Of a DNA stretch of 64,000 nucleotides, positions 22,323 through 37,700 are shown in pieces (positions within the stretch are counted from its first letter, which is position 1; every line of letters starts with the position of its first letter). The notes below the pieces were generated by a model, which was not told the origin of the DNA, did not search any database, and saw nothing but the letters and a program-made list of their open reading frames with translations. The stretch spans positions 11,736,184 to 11,800,183 of the forward strand of contig OZ038471.1 of the NCBI GenBank assembly GCA_964036295.1. Direction: 5' to 3'. Origin of the DNA: Plumapathes pennacea. Its lineage: Eukaryota > Cnidaria > Anthozoa > Antipatharia > Myriopathidae. A program made the translations under genes and the position numbers.

Positions 22323-25300
22323 ATGGCCCTTTTGTTGGCAGTAATGATATTTTTGACGAGGACAACGCTTCTTAAAGCAGACTTCACCAACACCTGGGCT
22401 GTGAAGGTTGAAGGAGGGATGAAGGAGGCCCAGGAGATCGCGCAGAGGCATTCATTTAAAGTGAAAAGAGAGGTACTGTAACCAAGAACAGAAAAAATGA
22501 AAATCTCATGTGTTTAAAAGTAAGCGCATGTCTAAATAGTGTACTTTAAAGTATTTACCTCCCCTCCCCCCCCCACCTCCAGCAGGCAAACGATTAATAG
22601 ACCATTTTCTCAAAATTGTGCACGCATCCAAGCTTGACGGGTCACAACCTTCGATATGAGAATTGTTTAGTAAGCAGTCATGCGTAAACGTTGTAACAAA
22701 ACGGCTTTAAGGCCCTGTTTACATGGAAGGAGGGTAACCCTCCCAGGAGGGACACCCTCCTAGAAGGGTCACCCTTCTCTATTGAAATTCCCTGTTCCGT
22801 TTACATGATTGGTAGGGTCACCCTAGGAGGAGGGTTACTCTATCTTCTTGCTAGGGTTACCCTCCCAGTAGGGACAACTTTTGGCCATGTAAACACTCGA
22901 GGGAGGGTTACCCTCCCAGGGGGGCTAAGTTTAGCGGTGCCAGGCTACTATCTCATATTTCGCGACCGCGCGATCCTTTCAGACTCTTGGCGAGATAACC
23001 CTAGGGATAACGCTTGGCATGTAAAGGGGGGCTATCTTCTGACTCTTCTTGGAGGGTGTCCCTTCCTGGAGGGTTACCCTCCCTCCATGTAAACAGGGCC
23101 TAAAACATGAGATAGCCGTCCTAGCTCTAATAAGAGCGCAGCATGAAGCATTTACATAGAGGACGAACACAGTCCGCCGTGAAAGAAAGCTAAAAGTTAT
23201 ATTTGAAAGTCATGGCCCGTCAAGCTTGGATGCGTGCGCAACCTTGAGAAAATGGCCCATTGCTCATACGAAACTGCAGTAAAATGAACAATGTCCAGCG
23301 GCTAGCTATGCTCAACAAACTTGCGATAGTATTTGTTTCGTCTGTACTCGTGGATTCGTTTGCGTTCGTGCAAATCATGACGAGGAACTATTTGAGGACC
23401 GATCAATCTGTAGAGCTCGTTGTGAGTGAAGGAATCGACGAAGAACTGATCGCCGGTGGAGTGAGACTAAAATGGCTATGCAGTTTTATGATTTACTGAA
23501 GAATACGACTTTTACCGCCATTTATTACATGTCCTAGCGGCTACTAAACAACGGAGAGGTAGGAATTTTCGAGAATTTGTGGTGTTTTTTATTCTATACT
23601 TGTAGCTTTCCAGTATTTATTACTGTATAAAAATCTTATCCTTGAATTTACAGAATAGCAGAGTCCAATTTACATCGGTCACAATACACTGTGCAAAAAC
23701 TGATCAGCAGTGACATTTACTTCACAGCTCTGATTTTTACAGGAGAATCTGTAGTGTACAAGCTGCACACGAGTCGGCTACATGTATGTTGATAACTAGA
23801 TCATTGACATTGTTAAATACCTCTTTAGGTATTTTCAAGCATATTTGAGTTTCATCACGAACAAGTTTCCAAGAGATCAGTCGTTGCAAGTGCATCCAAA
23901 CAACGACGACTTGTGGAAGAGCCAAAGGTATCTCAGTGTAGCTGTAGTTGATTTGGTATAAACTGAAAGCACAAAAGTCAGTGTTTCTTATCAAGCATAT
24001 TTCTCAATATTAGTTCTTTATTACCCTTGTTCTAATGAGTAAAGCTTGAAAGACTCTGTTATACTGTTAACCTTGTCACTTCCAGCTGTTCCCACAAACC
24101 ATTCAAAAGAGAAAATTGTGAGTGATCATGGTTCAACCAGCTGTCATTGGAACAAGCTATCCCCTCCCCCCCAAAAAAAATAACAAAACAAACCAAAAAA
24201 GAAAAAAAGAAAAAAAAAAGAAAAGAGAAAAAAAAATTGCTTGCATGATTTGAGTATGTATGGAGACAGCAAGCCTCATAGTGAGTTTCTTGAGTAATTT
24301 TTGCAGTTTCAGAAGGGCGGTCATCGTTTTGTTGTAATGTGCACTATGAAATTTACAATATGAAGACCCAACAAAAACCACCTATACCCAGGCTCCTCCC
24401 AAAGATGACTTTAGGCATCAAATCAAGTTTGATTGTATCTTCATTTTAGTATTTTACGCCATTTTAATTGGGGGTCTTCGTTTTGTAGATTATAAAAAAG
24501 CATACATTTCTTCAAAGCGAAGAAGGTCTTAGCTGGTCTTAGGGTTTCTGGGTCTTGAGGTCTAAGGTCTTCATACACCCACTATTCTTGGTGAGAGCTG
24601 ATTAAATTTGATCACTCTTAGTAGTGAAAGGGATACTTATGCACTAGCGGGGTTTCTGTTATTACTGTATCTTAACAGGTTAAGTGGGCTGCGCAGCAAG
24701 AATGGAAAACAAGGGTCCTCTACTCTGGCTTTGATGATGACAGATGGTCAGATCAGTGGTACTTGGTTAGTTGAGTTATCTTTGATTTGTTCCTTGTGTC
24801 TGTTCTTGTTAATCTCCTATTTTTTCTGTGATGGTTAATGTACTGATAAGCAGATGTGTGCCATAAAGCATAGTGACAATAAGTTAGAACTATGACAGTC
24901 ACAGAATCTTCGCTTTTATAAGTGACTACATGTTTTGTATAATTTATACAACAATATGATTTAGCGATGTTGATTCTTGACATTTAAACGGTCTGTGAAG
25001 TTCTGTGATGAATGAAACATATACTTTGGAAAGGTCTGAAATGCAGTAATGCTTTCTATAAAAGGGCCTACACAGAGATTATTCCTAACTAGAAGATTTT
25101 GGTAAGTCTTTGACTAAACAAGATGGTGCTGGTTATAAAACACTATGATGGAAACAGTCTTTAGTGATTTCCTAACCTCAGCAAGAACAGAGAAATGATC
25201 AGAAATCAAATCTTGTCCAACCAGTTGCCAATTTCTCTGTTTGGTTGAGCCAGAATTGAGTCATTACAAAAATACTAGACTGACTGAACCATCCAATAAT

Positions 25301-28300
25301 TTGTAATTACAATTACTTTGCTTGGGGATACCACAAACAATTAATTAATTGCTGCCCTCAAGAGAGTGGACCAAGAAAGGCCCTGTTTACAGTTTATTAC
25401 AGTCACTGGACGAAAAATTGGATCTACCGCAGCTTTGAACTGGAGTAAATATGTGGTAAATTTAGAGGTCTAAATTTGCACAAAATTTGCACCCAAGGCA
25501 AAACTGCAGTGAATATATAAATTTGCTAGCTCTGGAAAAGGGAAGTAAACTTAATCCAAAGTTCATATTTTCAACTGATAAACATCACATTTGCTGAACC
25601 AAGGGAAATATGAAAGTTGCTAAACATTTGCTACAATTTTACTTGGGAGCAAACATATTGCTGTAAATATTACATTTAGTCCGTAAACACATAAATTTGC
25701 TAATCCTGCAAAGGGAAGTAAACCCAATCCAAAGTTCATATTTTCCATTGATAGACATCACATTTGCTGAACCATGGTAAATATGAAATTGCTAAATATT
25801 TGCTTTAATTGTACTTGGGGGCAAACATATTGCTGTAAACTTTGAATTTACTCATGGTTTGCTATACTTTAAAATATGGTACATATTGTAATTTTTGTTG
25901 CGCATATAATTAAGCAAACAATATAGGCACAATATCATATTTCCATGGGTCTCGTGTTATTGTTTACAAAGGTATAGCAATATTATATCTTTTGAGTTTG
26001 CAATTAAGTGCAAATGCTATGTTTTCACGTGAATTTTACTCGGTCATTGTAAACATGGAATTTGATTTAACTTTGTTCATAGTTATATCATATGTACACG
26101 TCGCACCACCTCTCTTTTTTTTCACTGATCACTACTTCTCACTCTCTCGTCTCATACAACTTCACTCTCCCACAAACAATTGGCACAGGGACTTAATACC
26201 CGACAAAACAACAATATGTCTTATTACCGCTTCCTTCGGGGAATAAAATAAAGGACAACCAAAACCGAGGAAGGCTTCAATATGCCTTCCTCGTTAGGAA
26301 AAGATGCATGTTTAATCAATCTCGGCCTGAATACAACACTCACACTAATGTTGTTTTACAGCTGATATAATGATTATGTATAATTCTTACTGCCAAATCG
26401 TTATCATGACAAAAACATATTACTTTGTATTTTACACCAATAAGTTTTTCATTTGGATTAAAAATTTGAAACAGGAAATAGAAATGCACATATGCTGTAT
26501 GATACAGTGGGAAAGGAATGAAACTTGAATTTGGAAATGATAAGTGAACTTTGTACTGTCATAATAGCGGCAGCATGTGCTGTTTCAATTCAGGCTTTGA
26601 CTAACTGCCTAAAGATGGGACATCTTGACAGTTTGTTGCCCAAAGATGGAACATCTTGACAACACTGGAGTCTACACCTGTATTGTTTTAAGCATCATCT
26701 ACCCTACTATAGATGAATAGTGTCTCAGGTACACTTAGAGCATTTCTTTTGACATGCCAATAACATGGTTCGATATTCAGATGTAATTTGCATGTCTATT
26801 TATGTTTCAAAACAGGAAATAGAAATGTGTAAACTCATGTATTGTATAGTGAGGAAAAAGGAATTTAAGTGATTGATGTAGCTAGAGTACAGTTGGGATG
26901 GACCATGCTGTTTCAATTCAGGCTTCGACTAACTGCCTAAAGATGGGACATCTTGACAGTTTGTTGCCCAAAGGTGGAACATCTTGACAACACTGGAGTC
27001 TACACCTGTATTGTTTTAATTAAGCATCATCTACAGAAAACAAATAACTTTGAAATGAAAATGCACAAAAGGAGAAGGATAATTTTGAAATGGGAGTTGG
27101 CTTCCCTTTCTTATCTCATAAATTTGTGACGCTGTTATTTTCTTCAACTGAACTGGTGTTCGGTTTCGTTAATATTTTTTGTCATAAAACTTCCGCCGGA
27201 TGTAATTTTTGTCTGTATAAACACGTGCGCGGAGCGTGCAGCCTGTCAAATGTCAATCACATAGAGTGCGTGTTGTGTGTCGAAATAAATCGGGCAGCGT
27301 GTATTCTTGAGTTATCAGTCTGGTAATCTCTTAAAAGTTGAAGAATCTGAGTATGCTACATGTTTCACTATAGTAAACAAAAACCAAGAAAGGAAAAATT
27401 AAATTATTATCCGAAAACAATACCTCTTGAAGACTGAATAGTCTTTTGGTAGTGTACGATGAATTGCTAAAGTTCGGTACGCAATGGCTCTCCATCTGTC
27501 GTTAACCTCCTCGGAAGGTACAAAGGTATCTGGCTTTCGTTCTCCAGAGTTTGCTTGGTTCGTTCTAGACGCCGCTGGTGGGCCAAGTGTTTGATAAACC
27601 GACCAATATTATATAATGATGGTTTGACTCTCCCTTGCGTTGCGAATCTTCTGTTTTGGTGCTAGCGTATTTGCCGGTGCTTGACTACAGAAGCGAATTA
27701 AAAACAGAATAATATATAAACACGCCTGCCGTATAATCTTGGACTGAATTAATACCCGCCAACTTCGCGTCAAGAGTTCGAGTACAGTTTGCTGGGTAAA
27801 ATCTGCATTTCGCATTAAGCCATTACACAGTCCAACTTTTAGGCTACCACCACCATTTGACGACAACAGCAGACTCCGCTATGACTACCAGGATAGTTCC
27901 ACAGGCTCGCACAGTTTTCACGAGAAATGCTGGTCTCCACTCTCCAACAATTAATAAAACAAATGAACAAACACAGGCAGTGCCTGTGAACTTTGACATG
28001 ACGTCAGCGCATCACCCAATCACATGCGAAGATTTGAGAACATAATTATTCCAAGTGTTGGCGCAATTTTAATTTAGTACTCCTCTACATCGTTCGGTTG
28101 AAGAACGCGTTTGTTCTCCTGCATGGTTTTAACCGTCTTTTGTGAAACATGGCCAGGATTCTGCCTTACCGAAGTAGGAATAATGTGTCAGTTTACTCAA
28201 GGACTTAAGAAAGACAAGGAGAAATCGTCCCTCCCGAAGCGCTATCGGCTGTTAAGCACCAGATCGTGACAAGCCGTCAGTTATGGCTCTTCTTCTTCAA

Positions 28301-31300
28301 GTATAACGACCTCAAGCCCAGCCACAAATGATGGACGGTACCATAGATGTGCTTTAAAGAGCTCAACAAACGGCTCCTAGCTTGCTCAAACGGCGGAAAA
28401 CAACGAGTCGAGACAGAGGGATCTCGAAGTCCCTCTTTGTGTGTTATCTTCTTCGCCCCGAAATTTTATCGGTTCCAGCGAGCGGAGCAACCTGACGTTC
28501 GGAGAGAGGTAAGATAACGCGCAACTAAACTTGTTTAGCCACCTTTTAGGTTTAATAGTTGCCGAAGACCGCCGTTCAGCGAACGACGAAAATCCCCATA
28601 CATTTAATTCTTTATAATCGCCAACGGTCATGTTCTTTCGTAATATCAAAAGTGTCACATATAACTGCGTGACAGACAGACAGGTCCCCGGAGCCTGGGC
28701 TTTCTCAAGGAACGGATATGGATTACTCTGGTGTTGGAAATTTGTACATATTGTTGGTTTCACATATGCTATTAATAATAGGTTCAATGCATGATTGCAA
28801 TATTGCTTATAAAGTGTATTTACTTGATGATGTTAGTTAATAATATGCTATGACTTGGATCAACTAAGGGTCGATGTGTGAAAGTTGGACACCGTGAAAG
28901 AACTTGAAGCTACATGTCCATGAACAATATATATAATATATCTGTGACGAACAGGATGTTTATTTGCATTAGCAACACACAGAAGGAACATTGCTTAAGA
29001 CATTGAGAACAGGCTGGTTATTGAACTGCTCTGGCCAAGTGTGGAAAGTGCAACATTTGATGGTTCACTGTATGATAGTATGATAACAGTGGCCCGCACA
29101 AGAACTCAGAAGACCACACCTCCATGGTCATCTCAAAAATGTCAGGCACAAATTCTGAGCAGCCAATACTTGAAGATACCCCAGCATGACAACTGCAGGC
29201 TTACTGTCTTATGAGTCAAATGATTTCACTCATATCATTGTTTCATTTCAAGTGATTATCAGATGCTGATTCATAATCTTTCAAAAGTGCTGGTCGTTAA
29301 CTGTCAGATGTAAACAGTGGCTAAGAGGGGTGGGAAAAGTTTTAATGTGTATGATCTCCATTGTGGTCAGGCAAGATTCACTTCCCATATTTCAGTCTAT
29401 TTTTTTCAATACATTTATCAATTCAATTATCCCTGTGTGACTAGCAATACATAGTTTTTACTGTATACTGCATGAAACAGAGAGGAATAAATTATGATAT
29501 GCTGAATCGGATGGTCTGAAATGATGATCCCACCCTGCCCCACCCTTCAAGGAACAGTATGATTCATGGGTCAATGTCCTTACCATGGTCGTTTAAACAC
29601 TGTACTATCAATGTCAAAAATCATGTTTGTATGCATAAAATTTCAAATTTGCTCACATTCAAAAACCATTTTTCCAACATTTTTGCACACCCTTTGCTAT
29701 ATGGTATTGGTCATATTTGCTCCAATTTTGCTTCCTCAAGTAAATGCCTGATTTTTCCGACTACATTTCATGTTTACGTACACACATTATCTAACGCGCA
29801 CTTCAGCTTTGCTTTGTGATTACAACAGGGCAAATACTTGTCAATTATGAAGATACAAACCACATTTGCCTCATAAGTAAAACTGGTTCGTAGATGTAAG
29901 TTTACACAGTATTTACACCATAGTGTAAATGAACTAAAGATGAAATTTCCGTCAAATTTACTGATTAGGCAAATGTCATGCATTTGTGAAATATGGCATA
30001 GCTTTGCTTAAGTGACCAAATATGAAGAAAATGTGGCCATATCCACGTTTGCCAGGGGGTGTAAACCCAATGCAAACATTGACGTTGCTTCTGAGCAAAT
30101 CCATCCAAATCTAAGTAAATAAGGAATTTGCATTATATTTACGCTAGATTTACTCCTGGTGTAAATTCATTTTTTCGTCCAGTGAGTGCTACAGGAAACA
30201 ATATTACAAAGGTACTGTCAGTCGGTCAAAAACCAAATGAATTTGACTGGAGAGAATGGGGAGGGATTTATAATAATTGGCTGCCATGCTGAAGCTGTTT
30301 TGTCAAAGACTGACCATGTATTTGATTGAGCAAGAGCTCTCTTGTTTGCTTACTTCAGTCTGCTATTTAGCATTATGAAGAATCTCCCTGTGGGGGGTTC
30401 CATTATATAGTGCACCCTTGTGTTTAAAGTGGCAGTGAGGTAATTAGTTAAAATTTGACTAGCATAGACCTTACCCATACAGGTGGAACCTAAATTAAAT
30501 TTCAATACATTAAAGGGTTAACTTTTGCGAACTCTGTGCAATTTGAATGGGGTATACTGAATTTAAGTGAACTTTTCCGCATGTAAAGTGCAGCAAATAA
30601 AAAATATATATTTCGTATGTAAAGTGCAGCAAATTGAGGCTTGGTAGGCAAGACTGTCTTTCTCGATACAATTTCCTAAAAATTGAAACAGCTGTAACTT
30701 TGCAAACTTACATACAACTCAAATTTTTCCAGACTTTTAATTTTGGTGTGTGCTTTCAATGCAGACAAAATGCACTGATGCAGCAAATGCTGTAAAACAG
30801 AGGACACACCTTTATGAGTAGGTCTATGCTCCCTAGCAAGAGTTTTACAAGCTGTTTATCTCTTCTTGATCACAGAACGATGGTGATGTAACTATGAATG
30901 TGCAAGAGGTGTGGAAACAGGGATTTACCGGAAAGAAAGTTGTTGTGGCTGTTGTCGATAATGGTTTTGAGACGAATCACAGTGAGCTTGCTGCAGCATT
31001 TGTAAGTGTTGCCCTCATATTGATGACTGTCTTCTATCCTTTAACCAAAACAATCATTTGGACAGTGAGATTTTACCCTCCTTTACCACCCTACAACTGC
31101 ATTACCTTGGTGTGAGGCTGACATGAAATCTTTCAGATTGCTAAATCTTTTTCCTCTTTTCCTTTCTTTTTTTCTTTTGTCAAATCCACATCTCATTATG
31201 TCCCTTTACTTTTTGCTTTTGATTTTCTTGATAATTACTTCCTCGTGGAAAATCTGAACACCACAAGAAATGATTACAAGTCACAAAGACAAGTTGTTCT

Positions 31301-31684
31301 TCTTGCGCTATAGTTGTTGTTGTTTTTCATTCTTCACTTAGATATCCTTTGTGTATGTGTATGTGTGTTGTAATGTATCAGTAGTGGTATAGTATGAAGT
31401 GATTGAACTTTGGATATAGTAGAGTTCCACATTGTGTTTTCGGCAATATACAGTGGAACAATAATGATAATATTTCCTATTGTCAATTCTGTTTTTTTTT
31501 TCTAATCAACCAACAGGTATTAGTTTTTCTACCCCAGTCCATTTTAGTCAAGGTGGTGATATTCTGTGTGACTATTTTATATCCAAATGAAAATGCTTTG
31601 AACTTTCCTATACAGGACCCTGGAGCAAGCCTTGATCCACATGACAACCAAAAAAGTGCTGCTGTCAAAACGTACGTATATAAA

Positions 31685-31720
<36 letters not shown>

Positions 31721-34700
31721 GTAGCGGAGTCTCAGAGTCCAGTCATATCATTGTGGGTGTAAACTAGTGAATCTTTCATGAAGCTATGATGAAAAATGTT
31801 CACCTTATATATTTATTAAGGGAACTTTAACTGACGACCAACAGTGATAACATGGACACAGCACGGATTATATTTCAGCTGCAATCAGGTTCCTTCAAAT
31901 GAACAACATTAAATCTTGGAGCACTTATAAATTATTATCTGTTCACACTGTGGAAACATTGTCATACAAGTGCCAAAACAATAAATACTAGAAATACGAT
32001 ATTCAAAGATATTCCCTCATCCTGCAGGAATTTCACATATTTTATTTTGTTTGGGATTTAACTTGAATTATCGTGGTTGTCACTCAACAGCCAAATGTAA
32101 CATGTGATTTTAAGTGCACACCATGCATTTTTATAAATAGCATATTAATCTCTACCTTTTAGTTGCCACTTACTGTACTGTAGGTAAAAGTGAAACTCAG
32201 GGTTGCACTAAGTATTTTGCTGTGAATGGTTGAACCTACAGTTTCAGGACAAGAAACATGCAAACAGACATCATCTTTTCATTCCTTAAATAATAATAAT
32301 AATAATGGAAGGTTCTTATATAGCGCACATAACCGTAGTCTCAGGGCGCTTTACAGCAAGTGTGTAGATGAGATCGGACATCAGCTTTTTTGTACAGGCG
32401 CGTTAGGCAGCCGCTATCAGTCCATGTATGACCTCATCTTTTTCTTCCAAGCACTGGAGGGTGGTCACTGCCAGAGATTTGGTTGCGTCCTCATAGTTCT
32501 TTATCCAGAGACGGGACGGCCATTTTACGTGGTCATCCGAGCCACGAGTAGAGAGCCAGATTTTTACATCTCAAATTTCACTGCCTTTGGGTGGGGATTG
32601 AACCTGCGCCCTCTAAGTGAAACGGCGACTATGCTGACCGCTAGACCACCGCGGAATGAATGTGCCCTTTAAGATGTTCGTCTATTCCTATCTTAAGATT
32701 AATTTATTAGATAATTTAGAAAATATTAAAATGCATTATTTTAATTTGCTGTAATTTAGTGTATACATGTATATTTTAATTTACGTAATTATGTTTTGAC
32801 TTAATCTGTTATTGTTGCTGTTGTTGTTGTTGACTATTTTTATTCTTTATTTATTTATTTTTTGTATTATGTTTTTGTTTATTGACTTATGGCAAATTAT
32901 TTCTATCATTCAAGATTATCTGATATTAATATAGTAACACTGTAAAATCGAAGGGATCTCGCAAAATAGTTCGAATGAGCTTCCTGAGATCTCCTGCTTC
33001 AAAAATATAGTTAAGTCCTAAAATGTGATTAGTTCAATAATAAGAGCTTTGAAACAATCAATAAAGATTACGCATGTTTGTTTTGTAGGCACGGAACAAA
33101 GTGTGCTGGCGTGATTGCTGCTGCTGCCAATAACAGCATCTGCGGCGTTGGCATAGCATTCGATGCTCTCATCGGAGGTACACGAACTCTAAATTTACCG
33201 TATATTGTATCCAGAGAAACATGTTCAGTTATTGTAGACAGTTTTGTTTTTAGTTTAATACGTGCACGGTTTTGTATGTATTTTACATGAAGTGCTGAGA
33301 ACGTAAAGAAACGTTTCGTAAAGGATGGTCTTGTAACTTCTGGGACTTCGTATTAACTAGGACCTTGTTTGTAAACGAAGAAGTTCAGGAGAACCTTTTG
33401 AAGTTATAAATATTCGCAAATGTTACGTTGCACCTCTCAGCAGTCGGTTTAATTGTACAATTACTATGCGGATTTGAACATTTGAAAAAAATTCGTGATT
33501 TAGTGTCTGCATGCAGCTGCATAGCTAAATAACGTATCTGTTTTCATTCATCTTTAGTCGCGTGCTGACCTCTATATTCGTTATATCGGGGTAGCAACTA
33601 CGACCTCAACTTTATGAAATGCAACACTCACAGGAACACCGAACCCACCGAAACCACTGACAACACAACTACAGAGACAATGACCACACTGTGTAACCTC
33701 CATCAGGCAGCTATGAGCACATAGAACTTCCGGGTAACCCACAAACGCATCACGACTCTACAGGACTTACTGACCAACGTAAAGGACAAAGACAAACCTC
33801 ATGACAGACAGGCAACAGTATACAGGATACCTTGTACCGACTGTGAAGCCACCTACATCGGTGAAACTGGCAGAAACCTGAACACAAACGAGCTACCCAG
33901 AAATGGCGACATCAGAGATCACATTTCTGAACATCACTGACAAACTTAACACGACATTAACTGGGACTCCGTTGGATGCATCAGCCACAGGACTATATAC
34001 TACCAACGACTTACAGTGGAAAGCTTTTTCGAAAACTTAGAAACCTCTCAGCTGATGACAACAATTATCTGCACCTTACAAACGACAGATAGATGACATC
34101 GAACGCAACCGAACGAACAATAGACAAATCGAGAGGACAAAGAACATCTGACGATGACTTCCGCTCAGGAAGTCGATACGTCAGTCACCAACAACAGTCT
34201 TCCTAGAGACTACTCTAACCTGGACGATCACAACCAACCTACTCTACATTTTCCCGAAACTACGGTAGCTTTTTTTTTTTAGTGATGAGTATTGTTCGTC
34301 ATACCGGGGTTCGACATGAGGGGGTTCCACTGTACTGCATTTTAAGTAACTTGTGTGTGGAGTGGGCAATGTTATTGAGAGGTCTTCCGCTGTAAACTCG
34401 AATAATTATCAAGGTAAAACGAAATAACCTTTGTACCAACACAATACATTTGTGATTGAAAATCTTTCGCTATTTTCTTAAAAATCATGATGTCAGGCAT
34501 CTTTCACTGTAACACCGAAAAATAATTCACAAAACTTTCTAAGAAACAGGATGACAAATATTCCTATCAAAGTCTTATTTTGAATGATAACGCACGTATT
34601 ATTGCGCATTTTGAGCTAGGAAGGCAACCAAACAGACTCTCACCTTCCCTTACGCTTCTTAAATATTTCGGTGTTACTCATGCATGATCGTCTTACATAA

Positions 34701-37700
34701 CAAAAATAGGAAATCAAAATCACGGAAATAGTGCTTCTTTTTCTGATATAGTCTTTTTTCCTTGCATTGCTCAATTTACAGCGGAGAGCATCTTAATTAT
34801 TACTGTCAACGTAATAGCACAATACAGCACCCCAGAAGCCTAATGTCTATACGCTAAAAAATATGTATTAAACTAGACTGGCGTTGCCAGTGAGCTAGCG
34901 GCGTTAGTTGGGTCGAGAGAAGAATAAACTAAAATATAAAGCAGGGACAAGAGCGGAACTCCCGAGAGACTTCCAGTTTCTCACCAGAAATATATCACAC
35001 AATATAGAGAACTTGGCTTTTGACACCTTGCTTAAATGAAACCTGATTAAACTGTAAATTTATCATTACAACACTCATACACTTGGTTCTTAAAGGTTGA
35101 GCGACTCTGCATTTTGAGCTTAGAAGCGAAACGGTTAGCCACCGAGTAAACCTGAGTAATGCGTGACTTGTCTTTTTATGCACAATCGACTTCGAACACT
35201 TAATTCTAATCAGAGGCCACGATTAATCCAGCCTTCGCTTCAATACAAGTCTGTCTTGTTAAGGTCGCCCACTCCACTTCGTGGAGAGGCGACCTTTATG
35301 GGATTGAGTTGTCCCCCATTTACTCTGCGTCCACAATGGAAATCCATATAAAGACGATGTGTTCTTTTGTGTTCTATCCAAATTTGGGCGTTCCAAATTT
35401 GTGACGAACGGGTTTAACTCGTCGAAGGTAGTTTCTTCTGATTTGTCATGGTTGTCAAGCATTTGAAGCACTATGATAACGAAAGCATGCCGCAATTGAG
35501 CGAGAATGTTCGGACGAACTAAGATGATGAAACTACATGGCTATTATGCCGTGATCATGAAATGCAGCCATTGTGCCGCTCTTTTGTAAACGGAAACCAG
35601 TCGGTTAACGAGGGTGCTTCTACAGCTGTAACGCATATCGAGGTTGACACAGCGAGGCAATTATGCTCGAAACTCAACACCGTTTGGTTCTGTGGAACAT
35701 GCACGGATAAACTGGATTTTAGGGAATGATTTTGGCAAAAATTTCGTGGATTCGATATTTGATGGATACCGCTACGCGATTGCAAATAACTCTGTCGCCG
35801 CTAATTATTTAGTCCCGACGAAACTTTCTGTGGCGACACGAAATACTTCTGGGAAGATAACAGGCCGAAAAGGGAAACCAAAGCTACGATGAGCTTTTAG
35901 CCGTAAAACAATAGCGATTTATGCTTTACATTGTACATGACATTTGTTGCCTAACAATATGCTTCTGCTTATCGTACATTGCCTGCTGAAATGTTTCTTC
36001 CATTCAATTATGTAGCTTTTGTTTCGAAGTGGTCAGTGTGTACTAGAAATGAACAATACACCGAAATAGTCCTGAGCATTGAGTTTGCAGTCATAAATGG
36101 ACCGAACACGCTGTGATCAAAACCGCAAAATATTGTAAACAGGTATCGTGTTTCATTCATTCCTCGCTTTCAGTCCCGCGGGCTTTCAGTTTTATATTTG
36201 TTACAGAGCACGAATACTCTAAAGCCTGAGAGAAGAAACGCATTCAGTTAATAAAGAGAGTAGATAAGTATTGTAAGCGAAGGCTGGATTAATCGCGGCC
36301 TCTGATTAGAAATAAATGATTGTATGAAGTCAAACTGCCAAAATCGATTGTGCATAAAAAGATATGTCACGCATTACTCAGCTTTTCTTGCCGGCTGACA
36401 CTTTCGCTCCTAAGCTCAAAATACAGAGTCGCTCAACCTTTAAGAATCAGGTGTATGATTATTGTAATGATAATTTATAGTTTAGTTAGGTTTCATTTGA
36501 GCAAGATGTCAAAAGCCAAGTTCTCTATGTGTAATATTTTTCTGGTGAGAAACTGGAAGTCTCTCTTGGGAGTTCCGCTCTTGTCCCTACTGTCCATTTT
36601 AGTATATTCTGGTCTCGACGCAACTCACGCCGCGAACTCACTGGCAAAGCCAAATCAACTGGGTCCCTGCAACTTTATCGTTCGAGAAAGCTCGCCATTT
36701 CTGGCCGTTGGTACTTTTTCCGGTCGTCTTTGCACTACAGAGATCTATTTAAAACTAAATACCCTTGACGGGTTCAACTAGCGATCCAATTCTTAAAATT
36801 TTGTGAACTTAACCTCCGTGCGGACGTCCTCCCAGCCTTCGAGTTTCGTCTACATTGGAGGGTCTGGGTACGAGATTGCTCAATTTTCGCGCAAACAAAT
36901 TTCTCTTACTTTGGCGCAAAAATTAATCCTGATCAGGCAGTATAACATATATGGGCGACCTTACAGTGGCCACGCTGCTTTGTTTTTTAACTGAATGCGT
37001 TTCACTTCTATCAGGCTTTCGAGTATTCGTGTTCGTGCTTTGTAACAAATATGAAATTGAAAGCGAGGAATGTAACACGAGCCCAACACGAAACTTGTTT
37101 ACAATATTATTGCGGTTTTGTTCACAGCGTGTTCAGTCCATTTGTGACTGCAAACTCAATGCTCAGGACTATTTCAACATGATCTCGAGGCAAACTTTAA
37201 CGAATACAATGAAATACTATCTGACAATGGCATTCACTGATATAGATAATGTATGCCGCCGGCCGCGCTCCTAACTGGCTCAGGGCACTGGGACACGGAA
37301 GCCGCAATCAACATGGCGGCCGAATATTCCCTAGGTCAGTATCGGTTTGGACTTTTATCTTGTGGAGCCGTTTTCAGATTATTACTATTACATAAATCGA
37401 ATACTCATGACTCTCATACACACATTACTGTATTGTGTAACGCTTTTGAACTTACAGTAATGGCGATTTCTAACCCTTGTATTAATCGAACATGTGTACA
37501 GCGATTTGCGTTCGTAGGTGGTTTGTCTTTTCATGGAAACGCATCTGAAACCTGGGAGAGTTTTTGGATCAAAATGTTTACACCAGCAGTCGCAATTGTA
37601 CTTATACTTTCTGTTTCATATAGGTAGGGAGCGTAAGCGTAAGAAGAAGGAAGAGTTCGATGAGGTGATGTAGCAAGCGAAAAGTGTTTTGGCCGATCTT

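Noticed and set aside
28386-28787. 133-codon minus-strand frame
   Set aside because: Lies inside the CACTA-like element, shows no domain, and looks like repeat-derived sequence; not supported as a gene.
32226-32672. 148-codon plus-strand frame
   Set aside because: It runs antisense through the tRNA-derived SINE with its AAT tail.
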